From Lentisphaera marina (lineage in GTDB: Bacteria > Verrucomicrobiota > Lentisphaeria > Lentisphaerales > Lentisphaeraceae), in NCBI RefSeq assembly GCF_028745505.1, contig NZ_JAQZZL010000002.1:2170001-2234000 (forward strand): a stretch of DNA of 64,000 nucleotides, in the 5' to 3' direction. Every line of letters begins with the position of its first letter. The first letter of the stretch is position 1. A model generated the notes under the pieces. It did not search any database. It was not told the origin of the DNA and saw only the letters and a list, made by a program, of their open reading frames with translations. Positions 1 through 9,848 of the stretch are shown one piece after another. The translations under genes were made by a program, and so were the position numbers.

Positions 1-980
1 TCTCTTGGATGCTTTTTGCACCAGTTGAGATCTTCAAAATTAGAGAAGCCAAAACCACGAAAATTTAAGTACAAATGTCGCAGCGATTTTCTCCAAGAGG
101 ATTGTTTATTTTTATGGCACATGACATCAAAATAATGACTGTATTCATGAACGTCTTTTTTCAGTCTTATACTCTCGAAATCATAGTAAAATTGCAGAAA
201 TTTCTCGTTGAGTTCTTCGTAATAACTTTCAATATCTTTCGGTAATAAGTCGGCGTCGCCAATAAATTTAAAAGCAACTGCAGATTGGTATTCTTCGATC
301 AACCAAGAGCAGTTTTGAAAACCTCTAATTTTTTCAATTTCTGATAATTTATCTTTGTAGTAGATACCGCGGAAACCAGAAGCCATTAAAGCTGCATCTC
401 CCATGGCTAAAACAATTTTATTCAAAAACTTCTTGAATTTTAACTGGTCAGCTTGATCAATCCCACCGCTGCTCAAACTTGTAGAAATATCTAGCAAAAG
501 CTTTCCTCGGTTCAAGAGTAAACGCGTCGCTTCAGAGAGATCAACTGTAGTGTACTCTGGCATTAGGTCCAAAATCGCTTGGTCACCATAGACGACTTTG
601 TGGCCATATTTCATCTCGTAATTCATCAGACTTGCATCGGCTCGTTTGAGACTATTTTCAGTATGAAGAAAAAGATCTACTGTTATACCAATTTCATCTC
701 CCAATTCTGCCTCTAAACGATGAAAATCCTTCTGAATTTTTCGACGCTTCCATTCATTCATACTCAGACCGACAACCACTAAGTCATAATCATTAAAAGG
801 TTGTAAGCCTTGCTCACCTTGAAAAGCAGTGCCTTCACCTCTTCCGTATGACCCCATAAGAACTATGGCTTTTATATATTGGGAGTACTTTGACTTTAGA
901 CATTTGGCCACGATACGACATAAGTCTTGGTCAACTGTGAGGTCAAATTTCTCACCTGCATTAACTGTATACTTACTCAT
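1..980 (-). CDS. nucleotidyltransferase-domain protein (3' end outside window)
   Basis: Reading from an ATG at 980 towards base 1, the frame stays open for about 326 codons and runs off the window edge, so the C-terminus is missing. Residues about 41-58 read GSYGRGEG followed some 15 residues later by NDYDLVVV. This is the G-S-x(n)-D-x-D pattern of the polymerase-beta nucleotidyltransferase fold (GSYGRGE is the glycine/serine motif, DYD the metal-binding pair). The rest is helical with no other motif I recognise. The ATG overlaps the stop of the upstream glycosyltransferase gene as ATGA (980-977), so the two are probably translationally coupled. Next to a polysaccharide locus it may modify a sugar or lipid, but the substrate cannot be read from sequence. 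Confidence 0.75.
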   Translation of the reverse strand, partial: MSKYTVNAGEKFDLTVDQDLCRIVAKCLKSKYSQYIKAIVLMGSYGRGEGTAFQGEQGLQPFNDYDLVVVGLSMNEWKRRKIQKDFHRLEAELGDEIGITVDLFLHTENSLKRADASLMNYEMKYGHKVVYGDQAILDLMPEYTTVDLSEATRLLLNRGKLLLDISTSLSSGGIDQADQLKFKKFLNKIVLAMGDAALMASGFRGIYYKDKLSEIEKIRGFQNCSWLIEEYQSAVAFKFIGDADLLPKDIESYYEELNEKFLQFYYDFESIRLKKDVHEYSHYFDVMCHKNKQSSWRKSLRHLYLNFRGFGFSNFEDLNWCKKHPR

Positions 981-1831
981 AGTTTTGCCTCCTTGCGACG
1001 CGCCGCAATTTTCACCCCGCGATACAAAGCTAAATGAATAGTCACTCTGTAAAGAATATTATAGGGAATTGTTTTAAGATTTAATTTTTTAAATGATTTT
1101 ATGAGGTCACGTGCCAACTCTCTTGCACACAAGTAGAGTTGCCGAAATACAGAAGGTTTGAGCATTTGTAAGCGATAATACACAATACCATGACGGAATT
1201 TTTTTCTAAACAAACTTTTGATGCCATAGTTATGCGAGTGTTCAACCACCGCATCATGAACATATTTAAAACGAAAGCCTTCACGGTGACATTGAATAGC
1301 CCAAACTAAGTCTTCGGCATAACCATCCGCATAGAATTGAACCTTTTCCCAAACTTCTCTTTTGAAGGCACAGGCAACAGCGGAGAAACGTTTGTGATCA
1401 TCTTCACTATGATCATATTGCTTGTAAGTTCTCGAATAATCATACTTCACAATAAAATGAGCATCATCTCTAGCTAATTGGCGACTAAAAGTGGCATCGG
1501 CTCTATTTTCTAGAATAGGCTCTAAGAGCTTTCTTAACCAATCGATATCTTGAGGAATGGCATCTGCATTCAGAAAGACAACGATCTCTTCATCGCAATT
1601 CGAGATCATGTCGTTTAATACGGTTCCTGGCACATAACTGTCTGACGAAATCTTTTTTACTGACTCACTAAAGACTTGTACAACTTCTAAAGTCCCATCA
1701 GTTGAGCCTGAATCCACGTTATATAAATTGTAAGCAGAATAAGTCTGACTCAATAAGTTTTCGAGTGCTTCTCTGACATAGGGTTGCTCATTTTTAGATC
1801 TCATTATAATTGCGACTTTTTTGATATTCAT
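977..1831 (-). CDS. family 2 glycosyltransferase
   Basis: A 284-residue GT-A type glycosyltransferase. The N-terminus, KKVAIIMRSKNEQPYVREAL, is the usual GT2 nucleotide-sugar entry strand. It is followed by YNVDSGSTDGT (the DSxSxDGT motif) at about residues 38-49 and VFLNADAIPQD, where the DxD motif has become NADA. Members with this N-terminus make polysaccharide or rhamnan backbones. The start is placed at the ATG at 1831 because GGAG lies 7 bases upstream. A longer in-frame start at 1888 would add 19 residues without homology. The downstream nucleotidyltransferase gene overlaps it by 4 bases. It is transcribed away from the exosortase operon and presumably shares its polysaccharide. Confidence 0.85.
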   Translation of the reverse strand: MNIKKVAIIMRSKNEQPYVREALENLLSQTYSAYNLYNVDSGSTDGTLEVVQVFSESVKKISSDSYVPGTVLNDMISNCDEEIVVFLNADAIPQDIDWLRKLLEPILENRADATFSRQLARDDAHFIVKYDYSRTYKQYDHSEDDHKRFSAVACAFKREVWEKVQFYADGYAEDLVWAIQCHREGFRFKYVHDAVVEHSHNYGIKSLFRKKFRHGIVYYRLQMLKPSVFRQLYLCARELARDLIKSFKKLNLKTIPYNILYRVTIHLALYRGVKIAARRKEAKL

Positions 1832-2149
1832 TAGTTTTCTCCTTCTGTTTGGAGAAGCTGTTAGCAAACACCTGGAACAGTAAATCAAACAAAGTCACAA
1901 ACAATTGATTTACTTTGCTTTACAAAAAAATAAAATCTTGAAAATGCATGTTTTTATCTAAAAATAAGGAAAATATATATTCTGTTAATATTATGTAACA
2001 TTCCCTGTATCAAAATCCGCACACGGCAAACTATCACCCAGAATCACAAAAAGTTAAATTATTTATAAGCAATGACTTATGTCTTTTTAATTGAACTCTG
2101 CATTATTTTTTCTTTAAGGATCTCAACATATAAAATAAAAGGTGCCAAA
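1832..2149. other. divergent intergenic region upstream of the exosortase operon
   Basis: This AT-rich gap of 318 bases separates the divergent glycosyltransferase and PEP-CTERM genes, so it must hold both promoters. I see no convincing -24/-12 (sigma-54) pair and no hairpin with a T-tract. A TTGAAA at about 1936 has no good -10 partner. Nothing else is recognisable. Confidence 0.4.
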
Positions 2150-3028
2150 ATGAAAATTCTTATCTCACTAATGCTATTATTGCATGTATCTTTAAAAGCA
2201 GACATAATCATATCTGAATTTGATAATGTAAATAACCTTGTTAACACGTTGATTGATGAAGAAGCGTACATCAATCCTGGAGTCACTATCTCTAACATTA
2301 CTTACAACGGAGACGATCGTGCTTTAGGATATTTTGACAACGGTCTTGATGCTGGATTAGGGATGGACAGTGGTATCATTATTTCTACGGGAGATGTACA
2401 AACTATAAGTGCCATTAACTCGTCCGGACAAACTTCTACTAACTTAAATAGTTCTGGTGATAATGATTTAGATAATTTGATACCGGGTTTTAAAACTTAT
2501 GATGCAACAAGCCTAGAATTTGATTTCACCACCCAAGGTGATAGCGCTTACTTTAACTATGCATTTGCATCGGAGGAATATACTGAATGGGTTGGTAGTT
2601 CTTACAACGACACTTTTGGTTTTTTTATTAACGGAGAGAATTATGCACTTCTTCCTGGAGGAAATGATATAGTTGCAATCAATAGTATCAATCAAGATAC
2701 TAATGAAGCTTATTTCAATAATAATGACCCCCATCATGACCCAAGTAGTAATAAAGATTTTGACTTATCATTCGATGGTTTTACAAATACATTTACCGCT
2801 AAATTAACGGGGCTTATCGCTGGCGAAACATACAATTTAAAACTTGCCGTTGCTGATGCTGGTGATGCACTTTGGGATTCAGCGGTCTTTATCGAGGCAG
2901 GATCTTTTTCAAAGGTTCCCATTGCTCCTGCCGGTGCACCTGAACCCGAATTTTACATGCTACTTATAATCGCCGCCGCAATCCTATATAAAAAGTATTA
3001 TTCAAATAATGAACTGAGCTTTGGATAA
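2150..3028 (+). CDS. PEP-CTERM sorting-domain protein, choice-of-anchor-L-like
   Basis: A 292-residue secreted protein. It has a signal peptide (MKILISLMLLLHVSLKA) and a body with motifs of the choice-of-anchor L domain (GLGMDSGIIISTGDV, FNYAFASEEYTEWV, NDTFGFFING, KLAVADAGDALWDSAVFIEAGSF). The C-terminus has APEPEF, a hydrophobic stretch (MLLIIAAAIL) and then basic YKKYY. That is the tripartite exosortase sorting signal, with PEP about 27 residues from the end. The ATG at 2150 is chosen because AGGTG precedes it and it begins the signal peptide; an upstream in-frame ATG at 2072 is unlikely. It is the only PEP-CTERM substrate I see in the window and sits first in the exosortase operon, so it is probably the dedicated cargo. 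Confidence 0.85.
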   Translation: MKILISLMLLLHVSLKADIIISEFDNVNNLVNTLIDEEAYINPGVTISNITYNGDDRALGYFDNGLDAGLGMDSGIIISTGDVQTISAINSSGQTSTNLNSSGDNDLDNLIPGFKTYDATSLEFDFTTQGDSAYFNYAFASEEYTEWVGSSYNDTFGFFINGENYALLPGGNDIVAINSINQDTNEAYFNNNDPHHDPSSNKDFDLSFDGFTNTFTAKLTGLIAGETYNLKLAVADAGDALWDSAVFIEAGSFSKVPIAPAGAPEPEFYMLLIIAAAILYKKYYSNNELSFG

Positions 3029-3032
3029 GTCG

Positions 3033-5738
3033 ATGCGAATCTTTATTCTTAGTATTGCATTATTCTTCACAATAGGACTAACTAGCTTTTTTCTCATCGA
3101 GAAAAAACAAACACCTGTTAAAAGTAAGTCGAAGGATACCACAATTGATGCGATTCAATACCTAGAAAAAATTGATGCTCCAGAACTATCTTTAGATGCT
3201 ATCAAAGAAATATTTGGTGACAAATCATCAAGTCCGTTATCTGTAAATAATATGAGATCCATATACGTCTTGAAAGGCTTGGATCAAAAAACAGGTATTA
3301 GTTCAGAAGCAATAGAATATGTAAATCAATTAGCTAATCAGGATCTGCAGCAGCTTAGGCTAGGCTTAATTTATCATGATATGAAGCTTAAAAATGAAGC
3401 TCGTCTTTGCTGGAATAAAAGTTCTCTCATAGAAGCTAAAAATATGATCGCTCGTAGTTACATGAGTGAATATAAATATCGCGAAGCTTATGATTTCTTG
3501 AAAGATATAAATACACAGGAAAACCTTAGTCATAACTTTTATACTCTCAATGCCATTTACTCTCTTGAGCTTATACAAAACCTTAATAAATCCTCCGTTC
3601 TAACCGCAACACAAATCACTTCACGTTACCCAGACAACCTGGAATGGAAACTTAAACAAGCCATTATGCATTTAAGTACCAAAAATTATCAAGTAGCACA
3701 TGATCAACTTGCCGAAATCATTTTTTCACGGGAACTTGGAGTTAATAATCTAGCATGTGCCTACAATGCTCGCATGTACCTTTTTTATGCAAGATTACAA
3801 TTGCAGGGTTCCAATCTTTACATAGATGATATTCTCATGGCCGCTAACAAAGACTGCAAAGCTATTTTTGACATCTCTGGGAAGAGTCAATATTTTGAGC
3901 TTTTTATAAATCAAAAAATTATTGAAAAGGAAATTCAATTTTACTCTAATTTCAAAGCCTACCTCCATGGAGATAGAACAATAAAATTCAAATTAAATAC
4001 GGCTAATCACATCGTTGAAAACTTCTTAAATAGTCGTGTACTTATAATGTCCAACAAACTCTTTGAAGCGATGAGTTTTCTACAAACTAGTGAAGCAAAC
4101 CGTAAAATGGACCAACTGCTAGGAGTTCATTATGGCTTTATCAATTCACCTGTTTATCTATACAATAACGCTTTGGTTCTAAATCTTTCTGGACGCTATC
4201 AATCCTCGCAGAAAGTCTTAGCACAAATCCACAAAAAATCTTACTCAGAAGAATCTGTTGCTCTCTATAATAAAAATAAAATTCAGGGTGATGTAAAAAA
4301 GAATAGTGCTTATCAACAGAAAAAACTGAAGAAACCACAAGTAAAGGCTGATAATTTAATTGAAGTCATGAATCAATCTAAGGACATCAACGAAACAAAA
4401 AAACAATTGATTAAAGCTAATTTATTAGTTAAAACACAAGCATCTGAAGCCGTAGCGATTTGGACTAAACTGAATTCCCAAGGTAATGAAGATGCCGCCA
4501 CCGACCTCGCTCTTTACCTCTACTCAAAAAATAAATTAACTGACGCCACAAAAATTCTAAAACCTTACCTCAATACAAACGTTTGCTCTAGAAAAATTTT
4601 ATTGTGTAGTGCTTGGATTAAATCCCAAGAAAATGATTTTGCTGGTATGCAAAATGATTTAGCTAGACTGATTAAAATAAATGATGCAGAAGCCATACTT
4701 ATGCTCGCAACTAAAGCCTATGAATTAAAAAAATATACTGAATCTTTTCAATACGCTCAAGGACTTATTTTGGCACATGGAAACTTGAATCAAGCGCTCA
4801 TTATCAAAGCTCAATCACTTATTAAAATATATCAAAGTTTTCCCAATGTTGAAAATTATTACTTAATAGAAACAACTCTGGCTCAAATAAAGTCAATAGA
4901 AATTCAGAATGATATAAATTTCCTCAGCCTTATTTCCGAAATGCATTACTGCCTAGGCAATCATTCTAAATCATTAGATTATGCACGGAAATCTGATAAC
5001 AAAAAACTTATAAAGAAAAACATATCAAGAGTTTTAATTAAAACACCCCTTAATCAATGGGATACAATCTTAAATAATGATCGCCAACTAATAGCATTTC
5101 ATGAGTTAGAGTATTTAAAGCTTGCTAATGTCATTGAAAATAAACAGTACAAGAAAGCATTAGAAATGATTGGTGAAAAAACAGATCCAAAATCACTTCA
5201 TTTTAAATGCCTAAGTTTACATGCTTTGAGCTTACACGAGGAACGCGACGAAATCATATCTAAAACTAATAAGCCATTTAATCTATGGCAATCTCTAGCA
5301 CAATTTTCATTCAAACAAGGTGATTTTACTCAAGCTGCAAAATGTTTCCATCAAGCATTGCAATTACAAGAAAATAACACTCTCATCTCCAACAATTACC
5401 TCTCTTGTTTACTAAAAGCAAAAGATGATAAGGTACTGCAATATTTATCTCTAGCACAATTAAACTATCAAAGAGCTCCGACTCAACAAACCTTGGATAC
5501 ACTAGTTCAAATTCTTAAAATCAATGGTAACAATAAGGAACTTCAAACTCTACTTAAACAAAAAGATAATTTAAATATAGAACAAGAACTTATTTTGGCA
5601 GATACCTATAAATCAACTAATCCAAAAATATATAAGCGGATGCTCACACAATTACTCACTAATCGTGACTTAGTATGGGATGAAACAAGAAAAAATGAGG
5701 TGTTAAGATGTTTGAAAAAACACACAGAAAATCTGTAA
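3033..5738 (+). CDS. PrsT-like TPR-repeat protein of the exosortase locus
   Basis: A protein of about 900 residues with one N-terminal membrane segment (RIFILSIALFFTIGLTSFFLI) followed by many degenerate helical hairpins of the tetratricopeptide type. Size and gene position match the TPR protein PrsT of PEP-CTERM/exosortase loci, but there is no lipobox cysteine, so it would be anchored by its N-terminal helix. A TTG at 3021 is also possible; the ATG at 3033 is preferred because GGA lies 7 bases upstream. The gene begins 4 bases after the PEP-CTERM gene and ends inside the exosortase gene (31-base overlap), so it is translated as part of one operon. The PrsT name rests on context and architecture, not on strong motifs. 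Confidence 0.75.
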   Translation: MRIFILSIALFFTIGLTSFFLIEKKQTPVKSKSKDTTIDAIQYLEKIDAPELSLDAIKEIFGDKSSSPLSVNNMRSIYVLKGLDQKTGISSEAIEYVNQLANQDLQQLRLGLIYHDMKLKNEARLCWNKSSLIEAKNMIARSYMSEYKYREAYDFLKDINTQENLSHNFYTLNAIYSLELIQNLNKSSVLTATQITSRYPDNLEWKLKQAIMHLSTKNYQVAHDQLAEIIFSRELGVNNLACAYNARMYLFYARLQLQGSNLYIDDILMAANKDCKAIFDISGKSQYFELFINQKIIEKEIQFYSNFKAYLHGDRTIKFKLNTANHIVENFLNSRVLIMSNKLFEAMSFLQTSEANRKMDQLLGVHYGFINSPVYLYNNALVLNLSGRYQSSQKVLAQIHKKSYSEESVALYNKNKIQGDVKKNSAYQQKKLKKPQVKADNLIEVMNQSKDINETKKQLIKANLLVKTQASEAVAIWTKLNSQGNEDAATDLALYLYSKNKLTDATKILKPYLNTNVCSRKILLCSAWIKSQENDFAGMQNDLARLIKINDAEAILMLATKAYELKKYTESFQYAQGLILAHGNLNQALIIKAQSLIKIYQSFPNVENYYLIETTLAQIKSIEIQNDINFLSLISEMHYCLGNHSKSLDYARKSDNKKLIKKNISRVLIKTPLNQWDTILNNDRQLIAFHELEYLKLANVIENKQYKKALEMIGEKTDPKSLHFKCLSLHALSLHEERDEIISKTNKPFNLWQSLAQFSFKQGDFTQAAKCFHQALQLQENNTLISNNYLSCLLKAKDDKVLQYLSLAQLNYQRAPTQQTLDTLVQILKINGNNKELQTLLKQKDNLNIEQELILADTYKSTNPKIYKRMLTQLLTNRDLVWDETRKNEVLRCLKKHTENL

Positions 5739-7318
5739 TCTCATCATGTTTCATTATCCTTCTTTCATTTCTAGCCATCACTGAAATAATTGATATTGCT
5801 AATGATTTATGGGGGGTGCAACTTCGCCTAATATCTGCAATCTTTGCCGAAAAGGTCTTAATATTTTCAGGTTTTAGTATTGATAGAAACTTCACAATAC
5901 TTGAAGTGGCAAATATGACCTTTGATATAATACCTGCATGCAATGGCTCGAAAGCCATAAAAGTAACCATGATCAGCTCGTGTTTTATTGCCATCATTTC
6001 CAAAGACTTAAATCTTCTGGGTAAATTTCAACTCATTGTCATCAGTTTACCTTTAGCCATCCTTCTCAATGGGTTAAGGATATCATGCTTAATAGCACTA
6101 AGTGTTTGGAGTGGTGTTATCATTCATGCCGATACTTTTGTACACACCTTACTTGGTTTAGTTTTTTTCAGTATTTCAATTTATCTGTTAACGAAATTAG
6201 CTGAAAAAATTATCGCTAGACAAAAAGGAATTTATAAATTCCCACTTTTTTACGCAAATTTAATTTTGTTAACTTTATGTATGATTCCGTTTTTTTCAGC
6301 ATGTATACGCGATTGGGGAGGAACATCGTATAACCACAATGATCAAGCTTCATTCATCTTTTTCCTATGGGGGTTTGTTGCCTACATATACCACAGTAAA
6401 ATCAGCCCAAAAAATTATAGCCAATTTAAGCAAGGAATAATCTTCTGCTCAGTGACTCTGATTATAACTGCATTTATCTATTTCTATAGTCCTGGTAATT
6501 ATATCCTAGGTATATCTTTTCTATGTCTCTTATCAGCACTCAATTTGGCACAACGCGGTAGTGTGAATACTATACAAAAAATACCGCTTTTGGTGATAAT
6601 ATTTTTTGGTTTTCCAAAAACCAATGAAAAACTAATGGAATTGTTAAATATTCAATTAGTTGAAGCTCTATTTATTAAACTCATAATTTCTGTAATATTA
6701 TTTACATACCTTGTCTTTAAATTCAAAAAACAAGTATACACCTGTACGCATGCGATCCCTGTATCTGCTTACAACTTTGTATTTCTTTTTAGTAGCCTTT
6801 TGCTCGGTGTTCAACTCTTTAGTATTCGCCAAATAAACTGTGAACTACCCGAACAAAAAATTTACTATCCATACTACATTAGTAATTGGGAAGGCTTTGA
6901 TCTTCAATCCGAGGGTAATGAAGTAATTAATAGACTATACACCAAAGAAAATCAGTCCGCTGGTGTGATGGTTATTTCTTCCAAAGGAAATAGAGAGAAT
7001 ATTCATACACCAGAATATTGCCAATTTGGCATTGGATGGGATGTCATATCTAGAGAGACTATCAATATCTCTAACGCAGCCTTTTCACATAAATCTGTAT
7101 CAAAGCTAGAGTTAATGCGAGATGGTGTTCCTCGTGAATTTATTTATTGGTTTCAAAACGGTGATGATAATTGTGCCTCTTACAGCGAATTCATCACTAA
7201 AGATACCTTACTAAAACTAAGAGGTGAAAAACCACAGTGGCACCTTTTTATTGTGTGGTCCGATGATCTAGAAAACCTAGAAGATTTCGTAAGGATCATC
7301 CCTCCCATAGAAAGTTGA
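5708..7318 (+). CDS. exosortase with fused C-terminal EpsI domain
   Basis: A 536-residue polytopic membrane transpeptidase predicted to cleave and anchor PEP-CTERM proteins. The exosortase part (residues about 10-170) shows the expected catalytic residues: Cys78 in PACNGSK, Arg124 in NGLRISC and His146 in VHTLLG. Further membrane helices follow up to about residue 370. The C-terminal about 160 residues contain IHTPEYCQFGIGW, the hallmark of the EpsI domain, which is a separate protein in many loci and is fused here. The start ATG at 5708 has GAGG upstream and lies inside the end of the TPR gene. I do not assign it to a lettered exosortase subtype. The large PEP-CTERM repertoire usual elsewhere is not visible in this window. 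Confidence 0.88.
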   Translation: MFEKTHRKSVISSCFIILLSFLAITEIIDIANDLWGVQLRLISAIFAEKVLIFSGFSIDRNFTILEVANMTFDIIPACNGSKAIKVTMISSCFIAIISKDLNLLGKFQLIVISLPLAILLNGLRISCLIALSVWSGVIIHADTFVHTLLGLVFFSISIYLLTKLAEKIIARQKGIYKFPLFYANLILLTLCMIPFFSACIRDWGGTSYNHNDQASFIFFLWGFVAYIYHSKISPKNYSQFKQGIIFCSVTLIITAFIYFYSPGNYILGISFLCLLSALNLAQRGSVNTIQKIPLLVIIFFGFPKTNEKLMELLNIQLVEALFIKLIISVILFTYLVFKFKKQVYTCTHAIPVSAYNFVFLFSSLLLGVQLFSIRQINCELPEQKIYYPYYISNWEGFDLQSEGNEVINRLYTKENQSAGVMVISSKGNRENIHTPEYCQFGIGWDVISRETINISNAAFSHKSVSKLELMRDGVPREFIYWFQNGDDNCASYSEFITKDTLLKLRGEKPQWHLFIVWSDDLENLEDFVRIIPPIES

Positions 7319-7459
7319 TACATACTTAAATTTAGCTTCACCTCTAAGGCGGTTTTTCGCAAAAAACTGTAACCATATAGTGAACACACACACCATCAAA
7401 GAATTTACATAAGACATAAACCCTTTATAATTAATTAATTACAGCCAAAATTTCCGCTG

Positions 7460-7474
7460 TGGCATAGGATAAGT
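7460..7474 (+). promoter_or_regulatory. weak candidate sigma-54 promoter
   Basis: TGGCAT at 7460-7465 resembles a -24 box. At the -12 distance the bases are GT rather than GC, so the match is incomplete. It lies 31 bases upstream of the GT2 gene start. The reason to look for such a site is that a sigma-54 activator is encoded in the same locus, as in PrsK/PrsR systems. A second TGGCAT at 15754-15759, before the sugar transferase gene, has an even poorer -12 box. Confidence 0.2.
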
Positions 7475-7504
7475 ATCTTCATACCTTAAAAAAAGGAATG
7501 ATAA

Positions 7505-8617
7505 ATGAATATTCTGATAGGAATGCTGATCCACAATGAAGAAGATATTGTAGCAAAAACTCTACATACTCTCTTCAAACAAAATATATTTGAATCTAAA
7601 TTATACCGTATCGAATTAATAATCGTTGCTAATGCATGCTCAGATAATAGTGCAGCAATTTGTAGAAATGAACTTAAAAATTTTAGTTTAAATACAGAAC
7701 AATTCACTTACCAAGTCATCGAAAAAGACGAACCAGGAAAAATCCCTGCTTGGAACGACCTCATCCATCAATATTCATCTAATAATGAAAAATACATCAT
7801 TATGATGGATGGCGATATCCTGATTCAACAAGATAATAATTTTGAAACTCTTATTCAAAGTCTTGAAAATGATCAGCATGCGCTCATTTCTACCGACCTT
7901 CCCATTAAAGATATTCACTATGACCAATCCAATCACTTCCTAAAAAAATTCTCCCTCGGGTTTTCAAAGATTACCCGAAAAGGCGAGGGCCAACTTTGTG
8001 GTCAACTATATTGTGCTAGATCATCATTCCTACGCCAAGTTATTATTCCTAAAGAAATTTTAATTGATGATACCTATATAAAGTTTATGGCCTGTACCGA
8101 TGGGCTTTTAAAAGCTGTGGATAATTCAAGAATTATCAATCACCATTCAGTTACTCATGTCTTTGAAGCTTATACAGGAGCCAAAAATTACTTTAATAAT
8201 CAAGTGCGACAAACGGTCGGTTTTTCCATGTGGCGTATTTTTAAAACAATCATTAAAAATGAAAACTCCAATAAGAGTGCACTCGAGATCATACGGGAGA
8301 AATTCGAGGTAAACCCTCAGTGGTTACAAACAAAAATCAATGCGTATCTTGATGAAAGAAACTGGTATATATATGAGGGTGCTTTGAGTGTTCGATTTAA
8401 GCGTTTAAAGCGCTTAAAGACTCTTGGCAAAATCAAAATGTTCATCCCCTCTGTAGCCGCTTGGCTTATTGATCTCCCGGTCATTCTAATAAGTAATTCA
8501 AAAATAAAAAATGCTCGCTTAGAGAAGCTCTGGCAAGATACCAAAAGCACAAAGATGGCTCATCAAGCAGATTCATTAGTTCAACTCAAAACAAAAATTA
8601 ATCGTCAAAGGGTATAA
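7505..8617 (+). CDS. family 2 glycosyltransferase
   Basis: A 370-residue GT2 enzyme. NILIGMLIHNEEDIVAKTL is the N-terminal nucleotide-binding strand, and the ANACSDNS region replaces the usual DxSxDxT. IIMMDGDILIQ is the DxD motif (DGD, about residue 100). The C-terminal part, around ARLEKLW, lacks a clear membrane domain apart from a short hydrophobic segment (MFIPSVAAWLIDLPVILIS). The start is well supported by AAGGAA 6-8 bases upstream. The GT4 gene begins only 2 bases after its stop, so the two form an operon with the downstream ligase. It probably adds a sugar to the exopolysaccharide repeat unit; donor and acceptor are not predictable. Confidence 0.85.
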   Translation: MNILIGMLIHNEEDIVAKTLHTLFKQNIFESKLYRIELIIVANACSDNSAAICRNELKNFSLNTEQFTYQVIEKDEPGKIPAWNDLIHQYSSNNEKYIIMMDGDILIQQDNNFETLIQSLENDQHALISTDLPIKDIHYDQSNHFLKKFSLGFSKITRKGEGQLCGQLYCARSSFLRQVIIPKEILIDDTYIKFMACTDGLLKAVDNSRIINHHSVTHVFEAYTGAKNYFNNQVRQTVGFSMWRIFKTIIKNENSNKSALEIIREKFEVNPQWLQTKINAYLDERNWYIYEGALSVRFKRLKRLKTLGKIKMFIPSVAAWLIDLPVILISNSKIKNARLEKLWQDTKSTKMAHQADSLVQLKTKINRQRV

Positions 8618-8619
8618 AC

Positions 8620-9840
8620 ATGAAAAAACTATTACTAATTAATGAACGTTTCGGTCGTTTCTCAGGAGCGGAGCAACATATTTATGTAACGCTCCCCTAC
8701 ATAAGTAAAAAATTTGATGTTCACTTTGTGTATAATGAAGATACAAATAAAGATTCCCAAAGCTTAGAGAATTATATCGTTGATAAACACCACTATGACT
8801 TCAATGCCAAAGAACATCGCGCTTATAAAAACTGCTCGGAACTTTTGAGTCGTGAGAAGCCTGATGTGATTTACGTTCATAAATGTATGAATGTAGGGAT
8901 GCTACAGGCCTTTAGAGATTACGGTTGCCCGCTCATACGCATGCAACACGATCATGATATGTACTGTATGAGAAGCTATAAATATAATCCAATTAATCGC
9001 AAGATTTGCACAAAAAAAGCAGGTGTTTCATGCCTTATCCCCTGCATGGCCTCGCTTAAACGAGAACGATCTGACGAAGGCAGTAAGATTTCTTGGGTTA
9101 GCTATAAAAAACAAATGCAACAAATCAAGGTAAGTCAATCCTTTGATGAAGTTTTCGTTGTGAGCCAATATATGAAAGATGAATTAATCACTCAGGGTTT
9201 TGACCATGACAAAATAAAAATCTTTCCTCCAGTTCCACTTCCTAAACATCAATTGCCAATTAATACCTACAGCGACGAAAACATTATTATTTTTGCAACT
9301 CAAATCATTCGAGGCAAAGGGCTTGATTGCTTGATTAATGCTCTAGCATTAGTGAAAAATGATTTTAAGCTATACGTATTCGGCAGCGGGTCTCACAAAG
9401 AATATTGCCAAGAATTAGTCAAAAGCCTTGGACTTCAAGACAAAATTATTTTCAAGGGCTTTGTAAGCCAGGAAGAACTTTCAGAAATCTACTCATCAGC
9501 CGTAATGGGAACAGTCCCATCAGTCTGGCCAGAACCTATTGCCACCGTTGGTCTAGAGTTTCTTAGACATGGCCTTCCAGTGGTTGGCTTTGATGCTGGT
9601 GGAATTAAAGATTGGCTTATCAATGATAAAACAGGTTACCTTATCCCATGGATGGACACAGAAGAAATGGCTAATAAAATTGACCTCCTTCTAAATGATA
9701 AGGACCTCGTAAGAAAACTTGGAAAATCAGGTAGAAGTTTCGTTAATGATAAATATAACTTTGAAAACTATATCAATAAATTAGTTGCTCACCTCGAAGA
9801 AGTCGCTGAACTAAAAAATGATACACAAATTGCTATTTGA
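8620..9840 (+). CDS. family 4 glycosyltransferase (GT-B fold)
   Basis: A 406-residue glycosyltransferase of the GT4 (glycosyl transferases group 1) type. The N-terminal Rossmann half begins KKLLLINERFGRFSGAEQHI, where the GAEQ loop is typical. The C-terminal half carries IFATQIIRGKGLDCLINAL, VFGSGSHKEYCQEL, GFVSQEELSEIYSSA and the E-x7-E donor-binding region (PEPIATVGLEFLRHGLPVVG). It is cytoplasmic and uses a nucleotide-sugar donor. A cysteine-rich stretch near residue 130 (CTKKAGVSCLIPC) is unusual and could bind a metal. It lies in the same operon as the GT2 gene 2 bases upstream and the ligase gene 8 bases downstream. Confidence 0.88.
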   Translation: MKKLLLINERFGRFSGAEQHIYVTLPYISKKFDVHFVYNEDTNKDSQSLENYIVDKHHYDFNAKEHRAYKNCSELLSREKPDVIYVHKCMNVGMLQAFRDYGCPLIRMQHDHDMYCMRSYKYNPINRKICTKKAGVSCLIPCMASLKRERSDEGSKISWVSYKKQMQQIKVSQSFDEVFVVSQYMKDELITQGFDHDKIKIFPPVPLPKHQLPINTYSDENIIIFATQIIRGKGLDCLINALALVKNDFKLYVFGSGSHKEYCQELVKSLGLQDKIIFKGFVSQEELSEIYSSAVMGTVPSVWPEPIATVGLEFLRHGLPVVGFDAGGIKDWLINDKTGYLIPWMDTEEMANKIDLLLNDKDLVRKLGKSGRSFVNDKYNFENYINKLVAHLEEVAELKNDTQIAI

Positions 9841-9848
9841 GATAAGTT

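Noticed and set aside
7345-7372. GTTTTT/AAAAAAC hairpin after the exosortase gene
   Set aside because: The stem is nearly all A-T and no T-run follows; too weak to call a terminator.
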